Source: Chryseomicrobium excrementi
GTDB lineage: Bacteria; Bacillota; Bacilli; Bacillales_A; Planococcaceae
Direction of reading: 5' to 3'
DNA: 64,000 nt
Assembly: GCF_002798305.1 (NCBI RefSeq)
Contig: NZ_PCGR01000002.1
Location: forward strand, 45,937 to 109,936
The stretch's first letter is position 1, and every line of letters starts with the position of its first letter. Shown here piece after piece: positions 26,273 to 35,051 of the stretch. Both the position numbers and the translations under genes were made by a program. Under the pieces are notes generated by a model. It was not told the origin of the DNA, made no database searches, and was given only the letters and a program-made list of their open reading frames with translations.

Positions 26273-27310
26273 ATGAAATTGAAACACCGTGTATTACTAG
26301 ATGAACAGGCACCCAACCGCTCAACAGGAATCGTCAACGGCGAGTCCTCGAACATCTTAAACTGGGACGACGTCCGGTTCCGCTGGGCGTATCCGAAGTA
26401 TAAGAAGATGCTGGGGAACTTTTGGACGCCGTTTGAAATCAATATGAGTCAAGATATTCGGCAGTTCCCGGAGCTGTCGAAAGACGAAAGAGAATCCTTT
26501 CTGAAAATCATTGGATTACTTGCCCTACTCGACAGCGTTCAGACCGATTTTGCAGGGAAGGTTGCGGATTATCTGACGGACTCTAGTTTGTCTGCGTTGA
26601 TGATCATCCTCGCACAGCAAGAGGTCATTCACAACCATTCGTATTCGTATGTGCTGTCGAGTCTCGTCAGCGAGTCTGAGCAGAAGCGTGTGTTTGATTA
26701 CTGGAGAACGGAAGAGAGTTTGAAAGCCCGAAATCGTTTCGTCGTGTCCGGTTATCAGTCGTTTGCAGAACAGCCGACAGTGGAAGGATTACTCGATGCA
26801 GTCATTTACGACGTCATTTTAGAAGGACTGTTCTTCTACTCCGGATTCGCTTATTTCTACCACCTGGCGCGTCATCAGAAGATGGTTGCGACCAGTACGA
26901 TGATCAACTACATCAACCGAGACGAGCAGCTGCACGTCGACTTGTTCGTAAAGATCTATCAAACGCTACTCGAAGAACATCCACATCTAGACACTCCGGA
27001 ACAACGTGCGAAAGTGACAGCAACGTTCCGAGAAGCAGCAGAGCTCGAGATTGACTGGGCCTATGAAGTCATTGGTACGAAGATTGATGGTTTAGAAGTA
27101 GACGATGTCGAAGAGTACATTCGCTTTATGGCAAATGTGCGATGCAATCAATTGGGTGCGGACAAGCCGTATCCAGCGGTTCGTCAAAATCCGATTCGAT
27201 GGATCAAAGCGTATGAAGAAGTTGACCAAGGGAAAACGGATTTCTTTGAGCAGAAATCCCGTCAGTACGTAAAAGTGAATGTTGTCGATAACGGGTTCGA
27301 CGACCTGTAA
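26273..27310 (+). CDS. nrdB: Class I ribonucleotide reductase, beta subunit
   Basis: A 345-residue radical-generating subunit. Metal ligands follow the class I pattern: Asp in LALLDSVQ, E-x-x-H in QEVIHNHSY, Glu in VILEGLFFYSG, and E-x-x-H in NRDEQLHVDL. The Tyr four residues after the first His matches the radical Tyr of NrdB. A flexible C-terminal tail ends VNVVDNGFDDL. The ATG at 26273 follows GAGGAGGA, 13 bases after nrdA. Confidence 0.93.
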   Translation: MKLKHRVLLDEQAPNRSTGIVNGESSNILNWDDVRFRWAYPKYKKMLGNFWTPFEINMSQDIRQFPELSKDERESFLKIIGLLALLDSVQTDFAGKVADYLTDSSLSALMIILAQQEVIHNHSYSYVLSSLVSESEQKRVFDYWRTEESLKARNRFVVSGYQSFAEQPTVEGLLDAVIYDVILEGLFFYSGFAYFYHLARHQKMVATSTMINYINRDEQLHVDLFVKIYQTLLEEHPHLDTPEQRAKVTATFREAAELEIDWAYEVIGTKIDGLEVDDVEEYIRFMANVRCNQLGADKPYPAVRQNPIRWIKAYEEVDQGKTDFFEQKSRQYVKVNVVDNGFDDL

Positions 27311-27312
27311 AA

Positions 27313-27352
27313 AAAGGCCCCTCACAGTTCCATTACTGGACGAGGGGCCTTT
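27313..27352. terminator. Bidirectional terminator after nrdB
   Basis: Stem AAAGGCCCCTC / GAGGGGCCTTT with A-tract on one side and T-rich sequence on the other, between convergent genes. Confidence 0.9.
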
Positions 27353-27355
27353 CAC

Positions 27356-28009
27356 TTATTGAACATCTCGCGTGTCTTCCATCTCAAACGTTGTTGCCAT
27401 TGCTTCGATGCGAGCGCCAATTGTGCTTTCCATCGCTTTTGGATAGCGAGCTGTGACTACAAATACCGTATCTTGAGCGGGATTGATAGAAATATAGACA
27501 TTCAAAATCTCGCCATCAGAAGTTCCTTTCAAATGGAGACCATCTACAGGGTCTGAAATGGAGCTAGGTCCGTTCACAGAAAAGTCCTCACGGTACTGCT
27601 CTGCGCGAGTCCGAGCGACTTCTTCGGGAGTTTGATCCGGAATGCCTTCGATCGTTAGCGTAGCGAGTCGACTTTCTTTGGAGGTGATTGTTTGGCTCAA
27701 GCCTTCTTCATAAGTAAAGTGTACCTCGTCTATATAAATAACAAATGTATTCGTTTCATCTGAATATCTCTTAAGTTCTACCATTTCTTCAGAACCATCG
27801 ATTTCAATGGCAAGCTTCTTAGTTTCAGGATGCTCCGTGACATCAGGAGTGGTCACCACTTCTTGCTCATCAGCAGGTTTGGATTCATCTATTTCTTGTT
27901 CATCAACCAACTCACCTGGTTTATTCGGGAGGTAGTCAGAGGATAAGAAAAAAATCAGAACAATCATGAGAGCTGTCAATACGAGTGCATAAAGCATCGA
28001 TTTGCGCAT
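27356..28009 (-). CDS. Membrane-anchored paralogue of the anti-sigma outer domain
   Basis: A 217-residue protein with one N-terminal helix (about 7-24), an acidic linker to about 65, and an extracytoplasmic domain. That domain follows the same order as the end of the upstream anti-sigma-like protein: a short strand region, then IPDQTPEEVARTRAEQY matched by IPDKKPTEVASEQAAQL, and a final strand on a valine-rich segment. It seems a duplicated sensor domain without the cytoplasmic sigma-binding part. Third gene of the sigma operon. No family name recognised. Confidence 0.6.
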   Translation of the reverse strand: MRKSMLYALVLTALMIVLIFFLSSDYLPNKPGELVDEQEIDESKPADEQEVVTTPDVTEHPETKKLAIEIDGSEEMVELKRYSDETNTFVIYIDEVHFTYEEGLSQTITSKESRLATLTIEGIPDQTPEEVARTRAEQYREDFSVNGPSSISDPVDGLHLKGTSDGEILNVYISINPAQDTVFVVTARYPKAMESTIGARIEAMATTFEMEDTRDVQ

Positions 28010-28064
28010 TACTAAACCTCTCCCTTCCTTAGTCCTTTTATTCCCGATTCTCCCGTGCTCACAC

Positions 28065-28916
28065 CTAGTCTAGTACAGTAAATGTCTTCAGCATAGAATG
28101 GAATCGCGCACCATGCCCTTCTTGTGCTTCTAGAAATACAGTTTGTGTAATGACAATTGTCGATTCTTCATGTTGTTTATCCAAAATGTAGACGGTTCTT
28201 ACTTCACTCGACGGGGCGTCTCCTTCTCGAACGTGCAGTTTATAGCCGACTACTGGTTCCGTCACGGGCTCTGCTTCAATCGTTGCTCCAGGAAATCGTT
28301 GTTCAAGTTGAGCCGCTTGCTCTGAAGCCACTTCTGTTGGCTTCTTATCAGGAATCATTTCTACTTGAAAACCAACCTCAGGATAGTCACCACCGATTTG
28401 ATCCCGAGCCTTAACGGAAGTCGTCGTTTCATCAAATGCGATTTCGTAACGTTCGTCATCTGCATAAAACACGTAGCCAAAGTTTCCAGGAACCACTCGT
28501 ACCATCTGAATTTGCTCTGTCATCCCCTCGATTTCCAGAGGTACTTCTTGTTCTTCCGGATAAGAGTCATTTAGTTTAGTGAGTTCTTGTTCAGTATACC
28601 CGGGTTCTCCCTCAGTCAGTTCTTCCTCTTCAGAAGCATTTGAGGAAGGGGGAGTAGGTGACGGTTCTGGGGTTGTCACTTCAGGTGTTTCTACCGCTTG
28701 CTCTGTGTCATTCCCATTCATCGTTAAAAATAGGGTAGCTCCTATCAACAGTGCAATCAGAGCAGCCCCTGCAAGAGTAAATCGTTTCATGACTTGCTTC
28801 CTCCTTTTTCGGCGTTGTTCCTTTACGATTTCTTGATCCAGAGAGCGCCAGACTTCGTCTAAGTCTTGCTGATGTTCGGTTTTAAACTGTTTCAATTCCT
28901 GTTCCCACTTTTCCAT
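28065..28916 (-). CDS. Probable anti-sigma factor
   Basis: A 283-residue protein: a charged cytoplasmic segment of about 43 residues, one helix at about 46-66, then a Pro/Thr/Glu-rich linker and an extracytoplasmic domain. It starts 3 bases after the ECF sigma stop. This position and topology are those of membrane anti-sigma factors, although no zinc-binding H-x3-C-x2-C motif is present. It likely holds the sigma factor until an envelope signal releases it. Confidence 0.65.
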   Translation of the reverse strand: MEKWEQELKQFKTEHQQDLDEVWRSLDQEIVKEQRRKRRKQVMKRFTLAGAALIALLIGATLFLTMNGNDTEQAVETPEVTTPEPSPTPPSSNASEEEELTEGEPGYTEQELTKLNDSYPEEQEVPLEIEGMTEQIQMVRVVPGNFGYVFYADDERYEIAFDETTTSVKARDQIGGDYPEVGFQVEMIPDKKPTEVASEQAAQLEQRFPGATIEAEPVTEPVVGYKLHVREGDAPSSEVRTVYILDKQHEESTIVITQTVFLEAQEGHGARFHSMLKTFTVLD

Positions 28917-28919
28917 AAG

Positions 28920-29387
28920 TCATCCCTCCCCGTATGCTTCGCGCATCAAGGCCCGCGCCTTAGTGAGTCTCGATTTTAAAGTATTGAGGTTCAAAGACAG
29001 CGCCTCCGCAATTTCGCGTTCTTTCCAGTTCTCCATATATTTCAGAAGGAGGGGAACACGATATTCCTCAGGCAAAGTGGCCACGGCATCTAAAATGTCG
29101 ACTCGTATTTCTCCAGAAGGAACGAGCGTCTCCAAATGATGCGTTTCCATAGGAACTTGAGCCTTCTCTTTTTTGAGTAATCGGTGACATTCATTAATTA
29201 AGATGCGATACAACCATGGCCGAATCGGGCGTGACGAATCCCACTGATCTGAAAATCGATAGACGCGAAGAAATGTCTCTTGAAGCGCATCCTTTGCTAA
29301 TTCACGGCGTCCCGTGATGGCAAGCGCCATGCGATACAAATCGGGGGCAAAGTCTGTATACAGTTGTTGGAATTGTGACCGGTCCAT
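28920..29387 (-). CDS. ECF-type sigma factor
   Basis: A 155-residue sigma-70-like factor. Region 2 has DALQETFLRVYRFSDQWD and RPWLYRILINECHRLLKK; region 4 has LPEEYRVPLLLKYMENWKEREIAEAL ending in LKSRLTKARALMRE. The start at 29387 follows AAGGAGGGC; the earlier ATG at 29429 lies in the promoter. A CAAC-T6 tract about 50-60 bases upstream on the minus strand might be an autoregulated -35, but this is weak. Confidence 0.92.
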   Translation of the reverse strand: MDRSQFQQLYTDFAPDLYRMALAITGRRELAKDALQETFLRVYRFSDQWDSSRPIRPWLYRILINECHRLLKKEKAQVPMETHHLETLVPSGEIRVDILDAVATLPEEYRVPLLLKYMENWKEREIAEALSLNLNTLKSRLTKARALMREAYGEG

Positions 29388-29461
29388 ACAAGCCCTCCTT
29401 GTTGTTACACCTATAGTACCTCGTTGCATCTAAAAAAGTTGACGAGATTTGAAAAAATCTC

Positions 29462-29488
29462 AAAAAAGAACCGCCCAAAGTAGGCGGT
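29462..29488 (-). terminator. Terminator after EamA-family transporter gene
   Basis: Minus-strand stem ACCGCC / GGCGGT with 7-base loop, followed by a T-rich run (TTCTTTTTT). Confidence 0.75.
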
Positions 29489-29492
29489 CGAT

Positions 29493-30395
29493 TTACGAAC
29501 GGTTCACACTATAGATTCCAAAGGCGACAAAAACGAGGGCCACTAGGATGGGCCATGTAAACGGTTCTCCTGGTAAAAGCAGGACAGACAATCCCACGCC
29601 ACTGACAGGTACGAAAAACTTGTAAATGCCGACATGGCTCGCTTTATGATACTGAAGAATCGCAAACCACAGAGCAAAAGCGATTGCAGATAGAGCTACC
29701 ATGTATATAAGTAAACCAATTGCAAGTGGTGTCCAGGTTAGCGAACCTGTATCTGCAAAAGGGAAGGAGGTGATTAAGAGTAAAATCGCACCTAACGTCA
29801 ATTGCCAGCCGGACAAGGTGAACGGATGAATCCCTTTTCCCATCTCTTTCGCCATAATGGTTCCGATAGCACTCGTGAGGGCAGACAGCAACAAGAACCC
29901 TTCGCCTAAGAATTGAAAGCTGCCGTCAAAGGACTGCCCCCAGTTCGCGAAGAAGATTCCGGTAAATCCTGCTGCAAGGCCTACCCACTTTTGCCAACCG
30001 AGTCGGTCATTGGCATAGATAAAGTGAGCAAGCAGAATCGTGAAAAACGTATTGCTTGAGATGATAATGGAGGACTGCACACCAGACGTGTTCGATACTC
30101 CAACATAAAAGAACAAATACTGGAGCGTCGTTTGAACGATTCCGAAAATCAATAAGATCCCATACTGGCGACGAGTGAGTTGTAACGCGCTCCGCTTGAT
30201 GAGGAGCAGACCTATCAGGACAACAAGTCCTGCGAAGAGAAAGCGAAGTCCCGCAAGCCACATTTGTTCAGCGATTCCCGTGCTGGGAATGCCAAGCTCG
30301 CTGTAAGACAGTTTTAGGGCAGGGAACGCGCTCCCCCATAAAAGGGCACAAAAGATCGCAATGACGACCATGACCCATTTCTTTTGTAGATTCAT
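29493..30395 (-). CDS. EamA-family (DMT) transporter
   Basis: A 300-residue protein with ten hydrophobic helices in two EamA halves. The first helix has ALLWGSAFPALKLSYSELG, typical of the family, and the second half begins near residue 155 with FQFLGEGFLLLSALTSAIG. Members export amino acids, metabolites or drugs. It is a single gene with its own terminator, not obviously linked to the sigma operon or the thiamine operon. Confidence 0.9.
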   Translation of the reverse strand: MNLQKKWVMVVIAIFCALLWGSAFPALKLSYSELGIPSTGIAEQMWLAGLRFLFAGLVVLIGLLLIKRSALQLTRRQYGILLIFGIVQTTLQYLFFYVGVSNTSGVQSSIIISSNTFFTILLAHFIYANDRLGWQKWVGLAAGFTGIFFANWGQSFDGSFQFLGEGFLLLSALTSAIGTIMAKEMGKGIHPFTLSGWQLTLGAILLLITSFPFADTGSLTWTPLAIGLLIYMVALSAIAFALWFAILQYHKASHVGIYKFFVPVSGVGLSVLLLPGEPFTWPILVALVFVAFGIYSVNRS

Positions 30396-30443
30396 ATGTA
30401 TCCGACCTTTCCTAGTTGCATTGTAGCAACCTGGAACGCGGAA

Positions 30444-31151
30444 TCAAAGAAAAGCGCCCACAACGAGACATAGCGAAAAGATTAGCGTTAAAAGGGCAGC
30501 GAAATAGAAATCAAATCGATGCCATGTGACCTCATGAAAATACGTACGTTCCCGGCTCCCTGTGAACCCACGAGCTTCCATCGCGAACGCCGTTTTCTCT
30601 GCCTTGCGCACAGCACCTGCGAGAAGGGGGATCGCCACTGTTGGCAACGACCTTAGACGACTCCAAGTCGTCTGATTGTGTTGAGGACGACGAAGCTGCT
30701 GAACTTGTCGAATCTGAATGAACTCTTCTTTAAGCACAGGCAAGAACTGATAGCCGACAAGTAAACTGTAGGCAAGTTTAGGTGATAACTTTAACTGCTG
30801 CATCAAACTCATGATGAATGTCATCGGAGATGTCGTCAACACAAACAACAACGATAAAGACGAGAAAGCAAAGACTCGAAAACTAAGAGATAAGGCGGTA
30901 TCCAAACGGTCTTCAGCCGTACCAAACACATACGTCGTCCAAAAATATCCAACGGCACCAAGAGCGAACGGTAGCATAAGCATTAGCCAGCGCTTCCAAT
31001 CAATTCGAGAAAACAGGACCTGTACGACTAGCACCGCACCGAACATCAAAAGAGGAGTCCAAGGATCAAAATAGAACGCGAGCGCAAAGATGAATACAAA
31101 CGTCACAAGCATTTTAATAGAAGGATTCAACCGGTGCAGCCATGTTGACAT
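30444..31151 (-). CDS. ykoC: ECF transporter transmembrane subunit, YkoC-like
   Basis: A 235-residue EcfT/CbiQ-family protein with helices in the first ~115 residues and the coupling motifs typical of EcfT: LLAGAVRKAEKTAFAMEARGF near residue 175. It is the last gene of the ykoFEDC-type operon, overlapping ykoD by 38 bases, and should form the shared membrane coupler that links the YkoE substrate component to the ATPase. The operon takes up a thiamine precursor. Confidence 0.88.
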   Translation of the reverse strand: MSTWLHRLNPSIKMLVTFVFIFALAFYFDPWTPLLMFGAVLVVQVLFSRIDWKRWLMLMLPFALGAVGYFWTTYVFGTAEDRLDTALSLSFRVFAFSSLSLLFVLTTSPMTFIMSLMQQLKLSPKLAYSLLVGYQFLPVLKEEFIQIRQVQQLRRPQHNQTTWSRLRSLPTVAIPLLAGAVRKAEKTAFAMEARGFTGSRERTYFHEVTWHRFDFYFAALLTLIFSLCLVVGAFL

Positions 31152-32517
31152 CTATACTACCTCCTTCTGATGCCACTAAACGGTATTTTTCAAGAAGTGC
31201 CGGATTGGAGAAGACACTTCTTGGGACGAATGGTCCACTCATGTCACCATCTCGTATAAGGAGTAACGCGTCTGCAATGCGAGAGGCAAAGTTCATGTCG
31301 TGGGTCACTACTAACAGGGCAGCTCCATCTGTCACTACTTGAAAGAGCGCATCTTCTAACTCCTCTAGTGCATAAGCGTCTTGACCTGCTGTCGGTTCAT
31401 CAAGTAGCAACACGGAACGCGCATCATTTAACATTGCAGCAAGAGCCGTTCGACGTTTCTGACCCTGACTCACGGCAAATGGGTTGGATGCTGCGACTGC
31501 ACCAAGTAGAAGTTTATCAATATACGTTTCTGTACGTATTCCTCCGCCGAGTGCCACTTCTTGTCTAACAGAAGAGGTCATAAACAAAAACTCGGGCGAC
31601 TGGGGGACGTAACCAATTGACTGGGTATACACCTCGCGTTCTGCGGAAGGGATGAGACCTGCTACAGCTTTAAGCAGTGTAGATTTGCCAGCACCGTTTG
31701 GGCCAGCCAGCACGGTGATTGTCCCTGATTCTAGTTGCAATTCCGCAGTATTCAAAATTCCGGGAACATTGACTCTTGCTTTGAATAAGCCGGATCCAAC
31801 GGGTTTTGAACTAGAGGGAGTTGTTCGTTTGGTTTCAGAAATCGGGACGTGTTCTCCGAGTTCTATCACGTGGTCAAAAAAATCGCGCCAAAGTTCTGCT
31901 TGGTGGTCAATGACAAGGACCGTCCATTCATGACGCTGCTGGAGCGCCGAAAACCACTGTACGTATTCTCGTGCAGTCATCGGATCCAGATGAGCAAGGG
32001 GTTCATCGAGCAAAACAATCTTCGGCTTCATAATGAGTGCACAAGCCGTTGCTACACGTTGCTTTTCACCGCCGGATAACGTTTGAATCACGCGATGACG
32101 AAATGCAGTAAGACCCGTCTCTTCCAAAGTGCGAGTAATCTGTTCTTCCATCTGGCCACGTGGAACGGACTGGTTCTCTAAAGTGAATGCAAGCTCTTCT
32201 TCAACTGTCGGCATACAGAACTGGCTGTCCGGATCTTGAAAGACCGTGGCGATGACCTGGCTGATCTCACCAGGTCGGTACTGCTCATATGGTTTTCCGA
32301 AAAGTATCCGAGTGCCTGTCAGTTCTCCGTCGCAAGCGTCCGGATACAGTCCGTTGAGTAAATAAAACAGGGTAGACTTGCCACACCCACTCGGTCCTTT
32401 AACAAGCCATTTGTCACCCACGTGAAGTTTCAAAGAGACGTCTTCTAGGACTGGTGATGGTTCGTCAGGGTAGCGAAACGCCACATCTGAAAATGCAAGT
32501 ACGTCAGACACGGGCAT
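31114..32517 (-). CDS. ykoD: ECF transporter duplicated ATPase, YkoD-like
   Basis: A 467-residue protein with two fused ATP-binding domains. First half: Walker A GPSGCGKST near 42, signature TLSGGEKQRVA, Walker B VLLDEPLAHLDP. Second half: Walker A GPNGAGKST, a less usual signature VSQGQKRRTALA, Walker B LLLDEPTAGQD. This is the A1-A2 fused ATPase of YkoEDC-type transporters. A start at 32517 is likely because it overlaps the end of ykoE by 14 bases; no strong ribosome site is visible. Confidence 0.9.
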   Translation of the reverse strand: MPVSDVLAFSDVAFRYPDEPSPVLEDVSLKLHVGDKWLVKGPSGCGKSTLFYLLNGLYPDACDGELTGTRILFGKPYEQYRPGEISQVIATVFQDPDSQFCMPTVEEELAFTLENQSVPRGQMEEQITRTLEETGLTAFRHRVIQTLSGGEKQRVATACALIMKPKIVLLDEPLAHLDPMTAREYVQWFSALQQRHEWTVLVIDHQAELWRDFFDHVIELGEHVPISETKRTTPSSSKPVGSGLFKARVNVPGILNTAELQLESGTITVLAGPNGAGKSTLLKAVAGLIPSAEREVYTQSIGYVPQSPEFLFMTSSVRQEVALGGGIRTETYIDKLLLGAVAASNPFAVSQGQKRRTALAAMLNDARSVLLLDEPTAGQDAYALEELEDALFQVVTDGAALLVVTHDMNFASRIADALLLIRDGDMSGPFVPRSVFSNPALLEKYRLVASEGGSIDVNMAAPVESFY

Positions 32518-33082
32518 CACGCTTTTGACGGGCAATCGCGTAGCCGCGAAGAGACCCCGTTGCATACAAGCCGTTTACGAGTAACCCTCCGCCATATCCG
32601 GCAATGACGGCTCCACTTAAAATGCGAATGCCGAGCATGAGAAGAACATACCAAGGGGATAGTGCAGAGAAGCCACCTAATAGGTAGCCGTATCCAAAAC
32701 TAAACACAGAAGCAAGAACACCAGCCAAAATCAACACGGGCAGATCAAAGCGACGGTAACGGGTGACGGCAAAGGCAGCTTCTGCACCAAGTCCTTGGAC
32801 CAGGCCAGTCAAAATTAAACGAGGGCCCACTGCATTCCCAAGTAACACTTCAATAGCAGCCGCCATGACTTCAGGAATGACAGCGGCACCAGGTTTGCGA
32901 ATGATAGCCATCGCTACAATTGACACAAGGAACCATACGCCGAAAATCCACTCGTAGGCAATCGGTCCAATCAAACTCGACCAGATGTTTCCGACATGGA
33001 GGAACACCAAATAGATGATTCCGAACACGACTGCGAGTAACGACATCAAGACGACTTCTTTCAATTTCCAATTAGCGAGCAT
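32504..33082 (-). CDS. ykoE: Thiamine-precursor substrate component, YkoE-like
   Basis: A 192-residue membrane S-component with about five or six helices. Family marks are LKEVVLMSLLAVVFGIIYL near residue 6, then the long middle loop EVMAAAIEVLLGNAVGPRLILTGL. YkoE binds thiamine or its hydroxymethylpyrimidine part. The ATG at 33082 is 8 bases after ACGGAGG. It overlaps the end of ykoF by 11 bases. Confidence 0.9.
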   Translation of the reverse strand: MLANWKLKEVVLMSLLAVVFGIIYLVFLHVGNIWSSLIGPIAYEWIFGVWFLVSIVAMAIIRKPGAAVIPEVMAAAIEVLLGNAVGPRLILTGLVQGLGAEAAFAVTRYRRFDLPVLILAGVLASVFSFGYGYLLGGFSALSPWYVLLMLGIRILSGAVIAGYGGGLLVNGLYATGSLRGYAIARQKRDARV

Positions 33083-33665
33083 CGTTTCCACCTCCGTGAG
33101 ACGGGCTGTGAATGCTCATATTGATAGTCATGACGACGTGTGGGTGCTCACCAATTTGTGCTTCGCTAAAAGTCTCTTCATAAAAGGCAAACACATCACG
33201 AAGAGACCCGTGGATGCCTGTCGCATAATGCATAGACTCATTGTAGACACCGCGCTCTTTAGCACGGTCGATTTCACGGTAGATAGTCTCCATATAGTCG
33301 CTCTGATTCAGTGGATATAGAGAGAACTGACTGGACACATAAGGGCCTTCAGGAATTTCGTTCTTCGTAGCTAGGTCGATGCCCATATAGCTGTCACCTG
33401 ACGTGTCTCCAGGACACCCCACAGAAAAGGTGGCGTTCATCGCGATGTGCTTGCCATGAGAGGCCGCTTTTTCGGTTAGGGCTGCCAGAGCGTTGAAGAC
33501 ATGAGGGCCTTCACCTCGGATGACAGTCGAGACGTCATCGGTATGACGCCAAACAGCCGATAGATCGACTTCTGCTAGTGCGCCTTTGATGATTGAAATG
33601 AATTCTGAATCCATCGGATGTAAAGAGAAACGACAGCCGATGATTTTGCTTGTTCCACAGTGCAT
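33072..33665 (-). CDS. ykoF: YkoF-like thiamine/HMP-binding protein
   Basis: A 197-residue soluble protein with two related alpha/beta domains (about 5-90 and 110-195). The first has the family sequence IIGCRFSLHPMDSEFI, and the second half repeats it as YVSSQFSLYPLNQSDYM. YkoF of Bacillus subtilis binds thiamine and pyrimidine precursors. It is the first gene after the TPP riboswitch, with AAGGAGGCG before the ATG. Confidence 0.9.
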   Translation of the reverse strand: MHCGTSKIIGCRFSLHPMDSEFISIIKGALAEVDLSAVWRHTDDVSTVIRGEGPHVFNALAALTEKAASHGKHIAMNATFSVGCPGDTSGDSYMGIDLATKNEIPEGPYVSSQFSLYPLNQSDYMETIYREIDRAKERGVYNESMHYATGIHGSLRDVFAFYEETFSEAQIGEHPHVVMTINMSIHSPSHGGGNDAR

Positions 33666-33695
33666 GGGAACGCCTCCTTAAAGTTTTTGAGAAAA

Positions 33696-33726
33696 AGAAA
33701 AAAGCTACATCCGCGAAAGATGTAGC
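33696..33726 (-). terminator. TPP-riboswitch expression-platform terminator
   Basis: Minus-strand stem GCTACATC / GATGTAGC with 7-base loop, followed by T6, between the aptamer and ykoF. It should form when TPP is bound. Confidence 0.85.
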
Positions 33727-33763
33727 CACTAATTCCCATAAAAATTCAAGAAAGAGTCACTAC

Positions 33764-33848
33764 ACTTCCTCACGCAGGTATTATCCTGATCGAGTCATAA
33801 GGGATCGGAGCTCAAGCTCTCATCTCAGCCAATTTGGGCACCCCTAGT
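33764..33848 (-). ncRNA. TPP riboswitch (THI element)
   Basis: Read on the minus strand, the conserved thi-box parts occur in order: ACTAGGGGTGCC, GGCTGAGATGAGAG, then GATCCCTTATGACTCGATC, and the 3' part AGGATAATACCTGCGTGAGG. It precedes the YkoFEDC transporter genes and controls them by termination when cellular TPP is high. Confidence 0.96.
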
Positions 33849-33881
33849 GCAGATTCCGGTATGTAGTTCTTTTTCGCCCTC

Positions 33882-33910
33882 ATCATAGCAGACTGAAAAT
33901 TGTTGCGCAA
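33882..33910 (-). promoter_or_regulatory. Promoter of ykoFEDC leader
   Basis: Minus strand -35 TTGCGC and -10 TATGAT with a 17-base spacer, 34 bases upstream of the aptamer. Confidence 0.75.
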
Positions 33911-33984
33911 CCCCCCGAAGAAGGAAAGCAGGAGTTTTGCAACTCGAAATAGAAAGTAAACAGGGAGAAAGAGAGGCGTTACAA

Positions 33985-35001
33985 ATGGAACAATGGATCG
34001 ACAAATTGTTTACAACTGAACGATTACAAAAGGCTGCTGAATTCTTTGGGGCCGACGCAACAGAAGCTATTAAACGAGGAGATTTTGAGAACTACGTCTA
34101 TGAAGTGAAAAAAGACAAACAACCATACATGCTGCGTTTAACGCATACGTCCCATCGCACCAAAGATCAAGTCATAGCAGAGCTCGAATGGGTCAATGAT
34201 TTGCATGCAAAGGGACTTCACGTCTCTAAAAACCATCTGAGTAGGAATGGACAACTCGTCGAGGAGATTGAGCTTGAAGAAGGAAGCTTTTTGATTTGTT
34301 TATTCGATAAAGCACCTGGCGTTTCTGCATACGAATTGAAAGATTCGTTTACAGATAAACATATCAAGGCTTGGGGAGAACTAACAGCCAAATTCCATAA
34401 CGCAGCAAGTGATTATATAGTACAACATGGTACTCGTCCTCACTGGGATGAGGACGATTTGATTGATATTGCAAAGTGGATTGATCCTATAAAAGATAAA
34501 GCCATTATCGAACTCAACGAAAAAGTCGTCTCAGAGATTCGCAACTTGCCAACGACTTCAGACGTCTATGGCATCATCCATTCCGATATTCATCAAGGGA
34601 ACTTCTTTATTGACGGAAACGATCTTCATGTTTTCGATTTCGATGACACGATGTTTTTCCACTTCATTCATGATGTAAGTATTCCTCTCTATTACACGGT
34701 ATGGGCGAGGTATCGAAATGAACCCCTAAGTGTTCGGTCAGAAAAAGCCATGGCATTCTTTGAACCGTTCTTACAGGGCTATACACGAGTGCGACCGCTA
34801 GAAAGTGAATGGCTGGAACGTCTGCCACTTTATCTGACTCTTCGAGATTTGACGCTCTATGCAGTATTCCACAAAAAAGTGGACTTTGAAAAAGAGCCGA
34901 ACTTAGTGCCACTTGTCGAGCAATTAGGAGAGCGTTTACGAGTAAACGAGCCAATTGCTGAAATCGATTTATCAAACATGACACAAATTGTATTGAAATG
35001 A
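33985..35001 (+). CDS. Phosphotransferase-fold (APH-like) kinase
   Basis: A 338-residue protein of the aminoglycoside phosphotransferase/choline kinase fold. The catalytic loop is HSDIHQGNFFID near residue 205 (H-x-D-x4-N) and the metal-binding aspartates are in FDFDD about 15 residues later. An N-terminal lysine region YMLRLTH is also present. Similar Bacillus genes (CotS/homoserine kinase-like) act on unknown small molecules; no resistance role can be claimed. The start at 33985 follows AGAGGCG. It is followed by a glycosyltransferase gene. Confidence 0.85.
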   Translation: MEQWIDKLFTTERLQKAAEFFGADATEAIKRGDFENYVYEVKKDKQPYMLRLTHTSHRTKDQVIAELEWVNDLHAKGLHVSKNHLSRNGQLVEEIELEEGSFLICLFDKAPGVSAYELKDSFTDKHIKAWGELTAKFHNAASDYIVQHGTRPHWDEDDLIDIAKWIDPIKDKAIIELNEKVVSEIRNLPTTSDVYGIIHSDIHQGNFFIDGNDLHVFDFDDTMFFHFIHDVSIPLYYTVWARYRNEPLSVRSEKAMAFFEPFLQGYTRVRPLESEWLERLPLYLTLRDLTLYAVFHKKVDFEKEPNLVPLVEQLGERLRVNEPIAEIDLSNMTQIVLK

Positions 35002-35051
35002 TTGAAATACGGGTAAAGAAGCAATGCAGCGAAGATGAAAGAAGGTGGCCC

